Positions 53,124 through 62,150 of a DNA stretch of 64,000 nt are shown in pieces. Made by a program: the position numbers and the translations under genes. The notes under the pieces are model-generated. The model worked only from the letters and a program-made list of their open reading frames with translations, was not told the origin of the DNA and searched no databases. This stretch comes from Streptomyces coelicoflavus. GTDB taxonomy: Bacteria > Actinomycetota > Actinomycetes > Streptomycetales > Streptomycetaceae. Location: NCBI RefSeq assembly GCF_003112555.1, contig NZ_BEWB01000021.1, positions 1 through 64,000 on the forward strand. The letters are read 5' to 3'. Every line of letters begins with the position of its first letter. The first letter of the stretch is position 1.

Positions 53124-54965
53124 ATGACCGAGCAGGCCACCGGGGCTCACCCGCAGCCCCGGCCCCGATCCGGAGGACAGTCCGCCCCCGAGCACGTCAC
53201 GGGTGCGCAGTCCCTCATTCGCTCTCTCGAGGAGGTCGGCGCCGACACCGTATTCGGCATCCCCGGTGGCACGATCCTTCCGGCCTACGACCCGCTGATG
53301 GACTCCACCAGGGTGCGCCACGTCCTGGTCCGTCACGAGCAGGGCGCCGGCCACGCGGCCACGGGCTACGCCCAGGCCACCGGCAAGGTCGGCGTCTGCA
53401 TGGCGACCTCGGGCCCCGGGGCCACCAACCTGGTCACCCCGATCGCCGACGCCAACCTGGACTCCGTGCCGCTGGTCGCGATCACCGGGCAGGTGGTCTC
53501 CTCCGCGATCGGCACGGATGCCTTCCAGGAGGCGGACATCGTCGGCATCACCATGCCGATCACCAAGCACAGCTTCCTGGTCACCAAGGCGGAGGACATC
53601 CCCCGGGTGATCGCGCAGGCGTTCCACATCGCCTCGACCGGCCGTCCCGGCCCCGTCCTGGTCGACATCCCCAAGGACATCCTCCAGAAGAAGACCACCT
53701 TCTCCTGGCCCCCGGTCATGGACCTGCCCGGCTACCGCCCGGTCACCAAGCCGCACGCCAAGCAGATCCGCGAGGCGGCCAAGCTCATCACCGCCGCCAA
53801 GCGCCCCGTGCTCTACGTCGGCGGAGGTGTCCTCAAGGCGAAGGCCACCGCCGAGCTGAAGGTCCTCGCCGAACTCACCGGAGCGCCCGTCACCACCACC
53901 CTGATGGCGCTCGGCGCGTTCCCCGACAGCCACCCGCTGCACGTGGGAATGCCGGGCATGCACGGTGCGGTCACCGCCGTCACCGCGCTGCAGAAGGCCG
54001 ACCTGATCGTCGCCCTCGGAGCCCGTTTCGACGACCGCGTCACCGGCAAGCTGGACAGCTTCGCCCCGCACGCCAAGATCGTCCACGCCGACATCGACCC
54101 GGCCGAGATCGGCAAGAACCGCGCCGCCGACGTGCCGATCGTCGGCGACGCCCGCGAGGTCATCGCCGACCTCGTGCAGGCCGTCCAGAAGGAGCACGAC
54201 GAGGGCAACAAGGGCGACTACGGCTCCTGGTGGAAGGACCTGAGCCGCTGGCGCGACACCTACCCCCTGGGCTACGACCAGCCCGAGGACGGCTCGCTCT
54301 CCCCGCAGCAGGTCATCGAGCGCGTCGGACAGCTGGCGCCCGAGGGCACGATCTTCGCGGCCGGCGTCGGCCAGCACCAGATGTGGGCCGCGCACTTCGT
54401 GCAGTACGACAAGCCCGCCACCTGGCTGAACTCCGGCGGCGCCGGAACGATGGGCTACGCCGTCCCGGCCGCCATGGGTGCCCAGGCCGGCATGCCCGAC
54501 CGCACCGTCTGGGCGATCGACGGCGACGGCTGTTTCCAGATGACCAACCAGGAACTGACCACCTGCGCCCTGAACAACATCCCCATCAAGGTCGCCGTCA
54601 TCAACAACGGCGCCCTCGGGATGGTCCGCCAGTGGCAGACCCTGTTCTACAACCAGCGGTACTCCAACACGGTGCTGCACTCCGGCCCCGACGACGTCAA
54701 CCCTCAGGCCCGCGGCACCCGCGTCCCCGACTTCGTGAAGCTGTCGGAGGCCATGGGCTGCTACGCCATCCGCTGCGAGGACCCCGCCGACCTCGACAAG
54801 GTGATCGAGGAGGCCAACTCGATCAACGACCGCCCCGTCGTCGTCGACTTCATCGTCCACGAGGACGCGATGGTGTGGCCGATGGTCGCCGCCGGCACCT
54901 CCAACGACGAGATCATGGCCGCCCGGGACGTCCGCCCCGACTTCGGCGACAACGAAGACGACTGA
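53124..54965 (+). CDS. ilvB: Acetolactate synthase large subunit
   Basis: 613 residues, ThDP- and FAD-dependent. Condenses pyruvate with pyruvate or 2-oxobutyrate, the first common step to Val, Leu and Ile. The catalytic Glu lies in VRHEQGAGHAA; ThDP/Mg motif IDGDGCFQMTNQELTTCALNNIPIKVAVINNG. Start ATG 53124 after AAGAGAACG. Controlled by the upstream leader-peptide attenuator. It is followed 21 nt later by the small subunit. Confidence 0.96.
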   Translation: MTEQATGAHPQPRPRSGGQSAPEHVTGAQSLIRSLEEVGADTVFGIPGGTILPAYDPLMDSTRVRHVLVRHEQGAGHAATGYAQATGKVGVCMATSGPGATNLVTPIADANLDSVPLVAITGQVVSSAIGTDAFQEADIVGITMPITKHSFLVTKAEDIPRVIAQAFHIASTGRPGPVLVDIPKDILQKKTTFSWPPVMDLPGYRPVTKPHAKQIREAAKLITAAKRPVLYVGGGVLKAKATAELKVLAELTGAPVTTTLMALGAFPDSHPLHVGMPGMHGAVTAVTALQKADLIVALGARFDDRVTGKLDSFAPHAKIVHADIDPAEIGKNRAADVPIVGDAREVIADLVQAVQKEHDEGNKGDYGSWWKDLSRWRDTYPLGYDQPEDGSLSPQQVIERVGQLAPEGTIFAAGVGQHQMWAAHFVQYDKPATWLNSGGAGTMGYAVPAAMGAQAGMPDRTVWAIDGDGCFQMTNQELTTCALNNIPIKVAVINNGALGMVRQWQTLFYNQRYSNTVLHSGPDDVNPQARGTRVPDFVKLSEAMGCYAIRCEDPADLDKVIEEANSINDRPVVVDFIVHEDAMVWPMVAAGTSNDEIMAARDVRPDFGDNEDD

Positions 54966-54986
54966 GCGAGAGAGACCGAAGAGACC

Positions 54987-55511
54987 ATGTCCAAGCACAC
55001 GCTCTCCGTCCTGGTGGAGAACACCCCCGGCGTCCTGGCGCGGATCACCGCCCTCTTCTCCCGCCGCGGCTTCAACATCGACTCGCTCGCCGTCGGCGTC
55101 ACCGAGCACCCCGACATCTCCCGCATCACCATCGTGGTGAGCGTCGAGGACTTCCCGCTCGAGCAGGTCACCAAGCAGCTCAACAAGCTGGTCAACGTGC
55201 TCAAGATCGTCGAGCTGGAGCCCACCCAGGCCGTCCAGCGCGAACTCGTTCTGGTGAAGGTGCGCTCCGACAACGAGACGCGCTCCCAGATCGTCGAGAT
55301 CGTCCAGCTGTTCCGTGCCAAGACCGTCGACGTCTCCCCGGAGGCCGTCACCATCGAGGCCACCGGGAGCAGCGACAAGCTGACCGCCATGCTCCGGATG
55401 CTGGAACCGTACGGCATCAAGGAGCTCGTCCAGTCCGGCACGATCGCCATCGGCCGCGGCGCCCGTTCGATCACGGACCGCTCGCTGCGCGCACTCGACC
55501 GGTCCGCGTAA
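54987..55511 (+). CDS. ilvN: Acetolactate synthase small (regulatory) subunit
   Basis: 174 residues. N-terminal ACT domain HTLSVLVENTPGVLARITALFSRRGFNIDSLAVGVTE, where Val feedback binding occurs in this family. The C-terminal half (VQRELVLVKVRSDNETRSQIVEIVQLFRAKTVDVSPEAVTIEATG) completes the regulatory subunit. Forms the holoenzyme with the adjacent IlvB. Also called ilvH in some annotations. Confidence 0.96.
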   Translation: MSKHTLSVLVENTPGVLARITALFSRRGFNIDSLAVGVTEHPDISRITIVVSVEDFPLEQVTKQLNKLVNVLKIVELEPTQAVQRELVLVKVRSDNETRSQIVEIVQLFRAKTVDVSPEAVTIEATGSSDKLTAMLRMLEPYGIKELVQSGTIAIGRGARSITDRSLRALDRSA

Positions 55512-55541
55512 CAACGGAAACGGTCCGCACCACGACGGAAA

Positions 55542-55571
55542 CGGGCGGCCGGGTACACCGCCGGCCGCCCG
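55542..55571 (+). terminator. Hairpin between ilvN and ilvC
   Basis: CGGGCGGCCGG (55542-55552) pairs with CCGGCCGCCCG (55561-55571) over 11 bp. It could reduce read-through into ilvC or mark an independent ilvC transcript. The 139-nt gap holds nothing else recognisable except the AAGGAGAT ribosome-binding site of ilvC. Confidence 0.6.
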
Positions 55572-55650
55572 CATTCCGAGACCCCGAAACTTCGCCTCCC
55601 CCCACCGGCATACGGTGGGACGCAACACCTGCACACAAGGAGATAACCCA

Positions 55651-56649
<999 letters not shown>

Positions 56650-56657
56650 GTCTTTGC

Positions 56658-56695
56658 CCCGTGGGGGTGCCCGGCGCGCCGGGCACCCCCACGGG
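56658..56695 (+). terminator. Strong terminator after ilvC
   Basis: A 38-nt perfect palindrome: 56658-56676 (CCCGTGGGGGTGCCCGGCG) is exactly complementary to 56677-56695. The tip must unfold by a few bases to form a loop. Ends the ilv operon. Confidence 0.9.
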
Positions 56696-56820
56696 ATCCA
56701 CTTCCGGGTGATGCTTCCGCAGAGGCGCAGGACACTGCCCGCCACGCCACTAGACTGCTGAACACATACGCGTCAGGCCCACAGCGTCGTGCGTCTTCCA
56801 CGCGGCTAGCAACCCTCCGC

Positions 56821-56848
56821 ATGCGGCCGTCGGGACGGCCGTCCGCAT
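56821..56848 (+). other. Hairpin in the serA leader
   Basis: ATGCGG (56821-56826) pairs with CCGCAT (56843-56848), enclosing a second hairpin CCGT-CGGG-ACGG (56827-56838). It ends 19 nt before the serA GTG, close to the GAGGA ribosome-binding site. It may be part of a promoter or 5'-UTR control element; I recognise no known riboswitch. Confidence 0.4.
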
Positions 56849-56867
56849 TGGACTTGTGAGGACTCAC

Positions 56868-58457
56868 GTGAGCTCGAAACCCGTCGTACTCATCGCCGAA
56901 GAGCTGTCGCCCGCGACCGTGGACGCGCTCGGCCCCGACTTCGAGATCCGCCAGTGCAACGGCGCGGACCGGGCCGAACTGCTCCCCGCCATCGCCGACG
57001 TGGACGCGATCCTGGTCCGCTCCGCCACCAAGGTCGACGCCGAGGCCGTGGCCGCCGCCAAGAAGCTCAAGGTCGTCGCCCGCGCCGGTGTCGGCCTGGA
57101 CAACGTCGACGTCTCCGCCGCCACCAAGGCCGGCGTGATGGTGGTCAACGCCCCGACCTCCAACATCGTCACCGCCGCCGAGCTGGCCTGCGGCCTGATC
57201 GTCGCCACCGCCCGCAACATCCCGCAGGCCAACGCCGCGCTCAAGAACGGCGAGTGGAAGCGCAGCAAGTACACCGGCGTCGAGCTGGCCGAGAAGACCC
57301 TCGGCGTCGTCGGCCTCGGCCGCATCGGCGCGCTCGTCGCGCAGCGCATGTCGGCCTTCGGCATGAAGGTCGTCGCCTACGACCCCTACGTGCAGCCCGC
57401 GCGGGCCGCGCAGATGGGCGTCAAGGTGCTGTCCCTCGACGAGCTGCTCGAGGTCTCCGACTTCATCACCGTCCACCTGCCCAAGACCCCCGAGACCCTC
57501 GGCCTGATCGGCGACGAGGCGCTGCGCAAGGTCAAGCCGAGCGTCCGCATCGTCAACGCCGCGCGCGGCGGCATCGTCGACGAGGAGGCGCTGTACTCGG
57601 CGCTCAAGGAGGGCCGCGTCGCCGGCGCCGGCCTCGACGTGTACGCCAAGGAGCCGTGCACCGACTCGCCGCTGTTCGAGTTCGACCAGGTGGTCTGCAC
57701 CCCGCACCTCGGCGCCTCCACCGACGAGGCCCAGGAGAAGGCCGGCATCGCCGTCGCCAAGTCGGTCCGCCTCGCCCTCGCCGGTGAGCTGGTCCCCGAC
57801 GCGGTCAACGTCCAGGGCGGCGTCATCGCCGAGGACGTCAAGCCGGGCCTGCCGCTCGCCGAGCGCCTCGGCCGCATCTTCACCGCGCTCGCCGGTGAGG
57901 TCGCCGTCCGCCTCGACGTCGAGGTCTACGGCGAGATCACCCAGCACGACGTGAAGGTGCTGGAGCTGTCCGCCCTCAAGGGCGTCTTCGAGGACGTCGT
58001 CGACGAGACGGTGTCGTACGTCAACGCCCCGCTGTTCGCCCAGGAGCGCGGCGTCGAGGTCCGGCTGACCACCAGCTCGGAGTCGCCGGAGCACCGCAAC
58101 GTCGTCATCGTGCGCGGCACCCTCTCGGACGGCGAGGAGGTGTCGGTCTCCGGCACGCTGGCCGGCCCGAAGCACCTGCAGAAGATCGTCGCCATCGGCG
58201 AGTACGACGTGGACCTCGCCCTCGCCGACCACATGGTCGTCCTGCGCTACGAGGACCGTCCCGGCGTCGTCGGCACCGTCGGCCGGATCATCGGCGAGGC
58301 GGGTCTCAACATCGCCGGCATGCAGGTCGCCCGCGCGACGGTCGGCGGCGAGGCGCTGGCCGTGCTGACCGTCGACGACACGGTGCCCGCCGGGGTGCTG
58401 GCGGAGGTCTCGGCGGAGATCGGCGCGACGTCCGCCCGGTCCGTCAACCTCGTCTGA
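56868..58457 (+). CDS. serA: D-3-phosphoglycerate dehydrogenase
   Basis: 529 residues, long (type I) form, first step of serine synthesis. NAD loop VVGLGRIGALVAQRM; catalytic Arg in VNAARGGIVDEEAL, Glu in YAKEPCTDSPLF, His in TPHLGASTDEAQ. After the catalytic core come the allosteric substrate-binding domain (EVYGEITQHDVKVLELSALKG) and a C-terminal ACT domain (MVVLRYEDRPGVVGTVGRIIGEAGLNIAGMQV), where serine inhibits this family. GTG 56868 follows GAGGA. Stands alone between two terminators. Confidence 0.96.
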   Translation: MSSKPVVLIAEELSPATVDALGPDFEIRQCNGADRAELLPAIADVDAILVRSATKVDAEAVAAAKKLKVVARAGVGLDNVDVSAATKAGVMVVNAPTSNIVTAAELACGLIVATARNIPQANAALKNGEWKRSKYTGVELAEKTLGVVGLGRIGALVAQRMSAFGMKVVAYDPYVQPARAAQMGVKVLSLDELLEVSDFITVHLPKTPETLGLIGDEALRKVKPSVRIVNAARGGIVDEEALYSALKEGRVAGAGLDVYAKEPCTDSPLFEFDQVVCTPHLGASTDEAQEKAGIAVAKSVRLALAGELVPDAVNVQGGVIAEDVKPGLPLAERLGRIFTALAGEVAVRLDVEVYGEITQHDVKVLELSALKGVFEDVVDETVSYVNAPLFAQERGVEVRLTTSSESPEHRNVVIVRGTLSDGEEVSVSGTLAGPKHLQKIVAIGEYDVDLALADHMVVLRYEDRPGVVGTVGRIIGEAGLNIAGMQVARATVGGEALAVLTVDDTVPAGVLAEVSAEIGATSARSVNLV

Positions 58458-58468
58458 GGCGGCCGTGC

Positions 58469-58490
58469 CCGGGGGCTGCCGCCCCCGGGA
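58469..58490. terminator. Terminator after serA within a REP-like sequence
   Basis: CCCGGGGGC (58469-58477) and GCCCCCGGG (58482-58490) with a TGCC loop. The following 58491-58560 (GACCCCCGCTCACGGCCCTGAACGGGCCTCG ... region, with CTCCCCCAGAGGGGGCACCCCC) resembles palindromic repeat units scattered in Streptomyces chromosomes. The convergent MFS gene ends within it. Confidence 0.75.
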
Positions 58491-58522
58491 CCCCCGCTCA
58501 CGGCCCTGAACGGGCCTCGTGC

Positions 58523-60088
58523 TCAAACTCCCCCAGAGGGGGCACCCCCAAGCGGGCTGAGTCGGTCAGCCTCTCCGGCGTTTGCCGTTTCCGCCTCCGG
58601 CCGCACCCGGATGTTGCGCAGCCCCAGTGCCGCCAGCGCCGCCGCCCCGAGGAGCAGCAGCGCCCCCGCCGCAGCGGCGCCCCGCATTCCGTCGGTGAAC
58701 GCCTCGCGTGCCGCCGTGGCCAGGGCGTCTCCCGCGCGCCCGGGAAGTCCGGCGGCGACGGACAGCGCGCCGCCCAGCGTCTCCTGCGCCGGTTCGGGCG
58801 CGTCCGAGGGAACACCGTGGCGGTAGAGGGCCGTACCGATGGAACCGAGGGTGGCCATGCCCAGGGCGCCGCCGAACTCGGTGCCGGTCTCCAGCAGTGA
58901 GGAGGCCGCGCCCGCCTTCTCGACCGGCGCCGAGCCGAGGGCCAGGTCGGTGAGCTGGGACATCACCACGACGATGCCGGCGGCGAGGACGCCGCACGCG
59001 GCCAGCACCAGCCACAGCGAGTCCGTACCGGCCAGGGCGAGGAGCCCGTAGCCGCCCGCCGCGACGGCGAATCCGGCCGTCACGAGGTACGCGCGCTCGA
59101 CACCGCGCTGGGCCAGTTGGGCGGCGACCGGTGCGGCGGCGCCGATGAGCACCGACGGCAGCAGGCTCCACAGCGCGGCCTCCAGCGCGCTCTTGCCCAG
59201 GACCGACTGGAGGTACTGGGTGGTGAAGTACGCCGAGCCCAGCATCCCGAAGGCCGACAGGGTGTTGAGGACCAGTGCCGGGGTGAAACCGTGCCCGCGG
59301 AAGAGGGCGGGCGAGATCATCGGCGATGCCGAGGTGCGCTGGCGGTGCACGAACAGCGCCGCGAAGAGCAGACCGACGGTGATCGAGACGACGTAGCGGA
59401 CGTTCCAGCCCTCCGAGGGCAGCTCCTTGAGGCCGTAGACCACGGGGAGGACCGCCGCCATCGACAGCGGGACGCTCAGCCAGTCGAAGCGGCCGGGGGA
59501 CGGGCTCTTCGACTCGGGGAGCAGCACCGGGCCGAGGACCAGCAGCAGGGCCATCGCGGGCAGGTTGACCAGGAAGACCGAGCCCCACCAGAAGTGCTCC
59601 ACGAGGACGCCGCTCATCACCGAGCCGAGCGCGATCCCGGCCGTCATCACCCCGGACCACAGTCCGATCGCCTTCGCCCGCTGGGCGGGGTCGGTGAACA
59701 TCGTGCGGACCAGCGCCATCGTCGACGGCATCAGGGTGGCGCCGCCGATGCCGAGGACCGCGCGGGCCGCGATCAGCGTCTCGGCGGTGTGCGCGTAGGC
59801 GGCGAGCACGGAGGCGGCGCCGAAGGCCACCGCGCCGATGAGGAGGAGCCTGCGCCGGCCGATGCGGTCACCCAGCGAGCCCATCGTCATCAGCAGACCG
59901 GCCAGGACGAAGCCGTAGATGTCGAAGATCCACAGCTGCTGGGTGCCGCTGGGGTCGAGGTCGGCGCTGATCTGGGGGATCGCGAAGTAGAGGACGGAGA
60001 CGTCCATCGAGACCAGCAGCAGCGGAAGCATCAGTACGCCCAGCGCGGTCCACTCACGGCGACCGGCCCGGGACGGGATCGTTGTCAT
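58523..60088 (-). CDS. MFS drug transporter (DHA2 type, 14 helices)
   Basis: 521 residues with about 14 membrane helices. First helix WTALGVLMLPLLLVSMDVSVLYFAIPQI; loop 2-3 motif GSLGDRIGRRRLLLIG; motif C-like segment in GLWSGVMTAGIALGSVMSGVLVEH. Typical proton-driven exporter of hydrophobic or cationic compounds. The last codons (RLSPLGGAPSGGV) are encoded by the REP-like sequence, so the natural C-terminus may have been rewritten. The ATG at 60088 is likely near-leaderless; a TAGACA-17-TACAGT promoter overlaps the operator. Divergent from a TetR gene that probably represses it. Confidence 0.9.
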   Translation of the reverse strand: MTTIPSRAGRREWTALGVLMLPLLLVSMDVSVLYFAIPQISADLDPSGTQQLWIFDIYGFVLAGLLMTMGSLGDRIGRRRLLLIGAVAFGAASVLAAYAHTAETLIAARAVLGIGGATLMPSTMALVRTMFTDPAQRAKAIGLWSGVMTAGIALGSVMSGVLVEHFWWGSVFLVNLPAMALLLVLGPVLLPESKSPSPGRFDWLSVPLSMAAVLPVVYGLKELPSEGWNVRYVVSITVGLLFAALFVHRQRTSASPMISPALFRGHGFTPALVLNTLSAFGMLGSAYFTTQYLQSVLGKSALEAALWSLLPSVLIGAAAPVAAQLAQRGVERAYLVTAGFAVAAGGYGLLALAGTDSLWLVLAACGVLAAGIVVVMSQLTDLALGSAPVEKAGAASSLLETGTEFGGALGMATLGSIGTALYRHGVPSDAPEPAQETLGGALSVAAGLPGRAGDALATAAREAFTDGMRGAAAAGALLLLGAAALAALGLRNIRVRPEAETANAGEADRLSPLGGAPSGGV

Positions 60089-60109
60089 GACCGGGACTGT
60101 ACGCACGTC

Positions 60110-60138
60110 TTAAACGCTTGTCTAGAACGGCCGTTTAA
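60110..60138. promoter_or_regulatory. TetR operator between MFS and TetR genes
   Basis: TTAAACG (60110-60116) and CGTTTAA (60132-60138) form a dyad separated by 15 nt that contains CTTGTCTAGAACGG, giving further half-sites (AAACGCTTGT / ACGGCCGTTT). On the minus strand TAGACA and TACAGT with 17-nt spacing form a promoter for the exporter that this dyad overlaps, so bound repressor would block it. Confidence 0.65.
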
Positions 60139-60172
60139 TACATGCGTATGGGTGGCTGGGTAAGGTGTCGGC

Positions 60173-60763
60173 ATGGGACACCGTGAGGATCTGCTCGAGG
60201 GCGCCAAGCGCTGCCTGCTGGACAAGGGGTTCGCGCGCACGACCGCGCGGGACATCGTCAAGGAGTCGGGCACCAACCTGGCGTCCATCGGCTACCACTA
60301 CGGGTCGAAGGACGTCCTGCTCGCCCAGGCGTACATCGAGCTGATCGAGGCGATGGGGGGCGCCTTCGAGGGGGAGGGCCCCGCGCTGGACGACACGGAA
60401 CCGGGCTCGGTCGAGCGGTTCCAGCAGGTGTGGTCCAACATCATCGGCACCATGCGGGAGCCCGGCTCCATCTGGCGCCTCAGCATGGAAGTGCTGGTCA
60501 TGGGCGACCGGATGCCCGAGCTGCGCGACCACCTCGGCCGCGCCCAGCGCGAGGCCGGACGCGGCATCATCCCCCTGCTCATGGGCGGCAGGGAGGAGGA
60601 CGTCACGGACGAGACGACGGACACCCTGGGCACGTTCTACGTCACCCTGATGACCGGTCTCATCGCCCAGTGGACCTTCGACCCGCAGAGCGCACCCGAC
60701 GCCGACGCGCTGACCGAGGGCCTGCGCCGGGTGATCGGGGCCGCTACAGGCGACGCGCCTTGA
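60173..60763 (+). CDS. TetR-family repressor of the divergent exporter
   Basis: 196 residues. HTH: EDLLEGAKRCLLDKGFARTTARDIVKESGTNLASIGYHYGSKDVLLAQAY (residues 5-54). The ligand domain has GTMREPGSIWRLSMEVLVMGDRMPELRDHL and a C-terminal FYVTLMTGLIAQWTFDP, as in QacR-like or TetR_C regulators of efflux. The 3' end overlaps the convergent PucR-type gene by 20 bp. Target inferred from divergence and the operator. Confidence 0.88.
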   Translation: MGHREDLLEGAKRCLLDKGFARTTARDIVKESGTNLASIGYHYGSKDVLLAQAYIELIEAMGGAFEGEGPALDDTEPGSVERFQQVWSNIIGTMREPGSIWRLSMEVLVMGDRMPELRDHLGRAQREAGRGIIPLLMGGREEDVTDETTDTLGTFYVTLMTGLIAQWTFDPQSAPDADALTEGLRRVIGAATGDAP

Positions 60764-61985
60764 GCACCATGTGCAGCAGCAGCCGGTCCTCGCCGTCGTC
60801 CAGGTCCAGGCCCGTGAGCTGTTCGACGCGGGACAGCCGGTAGTACAGCGTCTGGCGGTGGACGCCCAGCTCGGCGGCGGTGCGGCCGGCCTGCCCCGCG
60901 CAGTCCAGGTACACCTCCGCGGTGCGGGCGAGTTCGCGGTGGGCGGGGGAGAGCAGGGCGCGTACGGCGGGATCGTCGGCGGAGCGCGGGGGCAGCGAGG
61001 TCAGCAGGCGGAACGCCCCGATCGACGTCCACTGCGCGACCGGCCCGAACCGCTCCTCCGCCCGCGCCGCCCGGGCCGCCGCCGACGCCTCCGACCAGGC
61101 CGCCCCCAGGTCGGCGAGACCCGTGCGCGGCGCGGAGACACCGGCCGCGGCGCCACCCGCCGGGCCGCCCCGGCCCGTGGCCGTCCCCGCCCGCTCCAGC
61201 AGCCGCCCCGCCGCCGACGTCGCCGGGGTCTGCACCTCCGCCGAGCGCAGCCGGACCAGGAGCGCGAGCGACACGGCCGAGACCCCCCACGGCACCGTGC
61301 ACAGTGCCGTGGCCCCCGGCACCGTACGGACCGAGGGCGCGTCGTCGGGATCGGCCGAGGGCCAGGGCGCCACGCACACCACCGCATGCGGGGTCTCGGC
61401 CCGGGCGCCCAGCGCGCTGCGCAGCTCCGCCACGGCCATGTCCCGCTGCCAGTCCCGCTCGGCCGTCAGTACCGCCCGCAGCTCCCGGCTCAGGTCCGCG
61501 CCGTGCTGCGCCTCGTCGGCGAGCAGCGCCCCGATCCGCGCCGTCACCTCCATGGCCGCCGCCAGCTGCCGCTCGGTCGGCCCCGGGTCGGTGTCCAGCA
61601 GCCAGACATAGCCGAGGACCACACCCCGATGGCGTACCGGCAGACAGGTGCGCCCCCGGTACACCCCCGCCTCGGGGGTCGGCGGGATGCGGACCGGGCC
61701 GGTCGCGCGGGTGATGCCGAAGCTCTCGAACCAGGCCCGGACCGCGGCGGTGGAGCGCCGGGTGAGGATCGAGCGGGTGCGCACCGGGTCCAGGACGGAG
61801 GGGTCCAGGTCGCCCTCGCTGTCGTAGGCGCCGAAGGCGATCAGCTCGAAGTCGCGGTTCTCCAGCGTCGCGGGCGCGCCCAGCAGCTCGGAGAGCTCGT
61901 CGACCAGCTCCTGGTAGTCACCACGGGTCCCACCGGTGCCTGTGGAACCTCTGGAATCGGACGTCACCCGGGCATTCTGCCGCAT
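60744..61985 (-). CDS. PucR-family regulator, likely of proline utilisation (PutR-like)
   Basis: 413 residues from the ATG at 61985 (GAAGG about 10 nt upstream); a longer start at 62066 cannot be excluded. N-terminal PAS/GAF-like region (YQELVDELSELLGAPATLENRDFELIAFG), CdaR/GGDEF-like middle, and C-terminal PucR HTH RTAAELGVHRQTLYYRLSRVEQLTGLDLDDGEDRLLLHMVL. Divergent from proline dehydrogenase and P5C dehydrogenase genes, so activation of proline breakdown is the likely function, by analogy to PucR-type PutR proteins. No ligand is known from the sequence. Confidence 0.82.
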   Translation of the reverse strand: MRQNARVTSDSRGSTGTGGTRGDYQELVDELSELLGAPATLENRDFELIAFGAYDSEGDLDPSVLDPVRTRSILTRRSTAAVRAWFESFGITRATGPVRIPPTPEAGVYRGRTCLPVRHRGVVLGYVWLLDTDPGPTERQLAAAMEVTARIGALLADEAQHGADLSRELRAVLTAERDWQRDMAVAELRSALGARAETPHAVVCVAPWPSADPDDAPSVRTVPGATALCTVPWGVSAVSLALLVRLRSAEVQTPATSAAGRLLERAGTATGRGGPAGGAAAGVSAPRTGLADLGAAWSEASAAARAARAEERFGPVAQWTSIGAFRLLTSLPPRSADDPAVRALLSPAHRELARTAEVYLDCAGQAGRTAAELGVHRQTLYYRLSRVEQLTGLDLDDGEDRLLLHMVLKARRL

Positions 61986-62150
61986 TTGCGCGCGGCCTTC
62001 ATACATCTGTCTGAGATCCGCGGCACGGATGCGTGACAGCTGTCGATGGCCGACGATCGGGGTCATCCTTAGATTTCACGGTGGTTCTCCGTGCCGTTCC
62101 CCTTACGTCGGGCAGCGGCCCCTGTGTTGGTTGGTAAGTGGAGGTGCCCC
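61986..62150. promoter_or_regulatory. putR-putB divergent control region
   Basis: 165-nt region between divergent regulator and proline dehydrogenase genes, AT-richer than its flanks around 62060-62090. CACGG (62077-62081) and CCGTG (62089-62093) form a short dyad next to TTAGATTT, a possible binding site. Weak evidence only. Confidence 0.3.

Noticed and set aside
52908..55634. 908-codon minus-strand frame opposite ilvB and ilvN
   Set aside because: It runs through the ilv attenuator and two genuine genes and has no recognisable domain.
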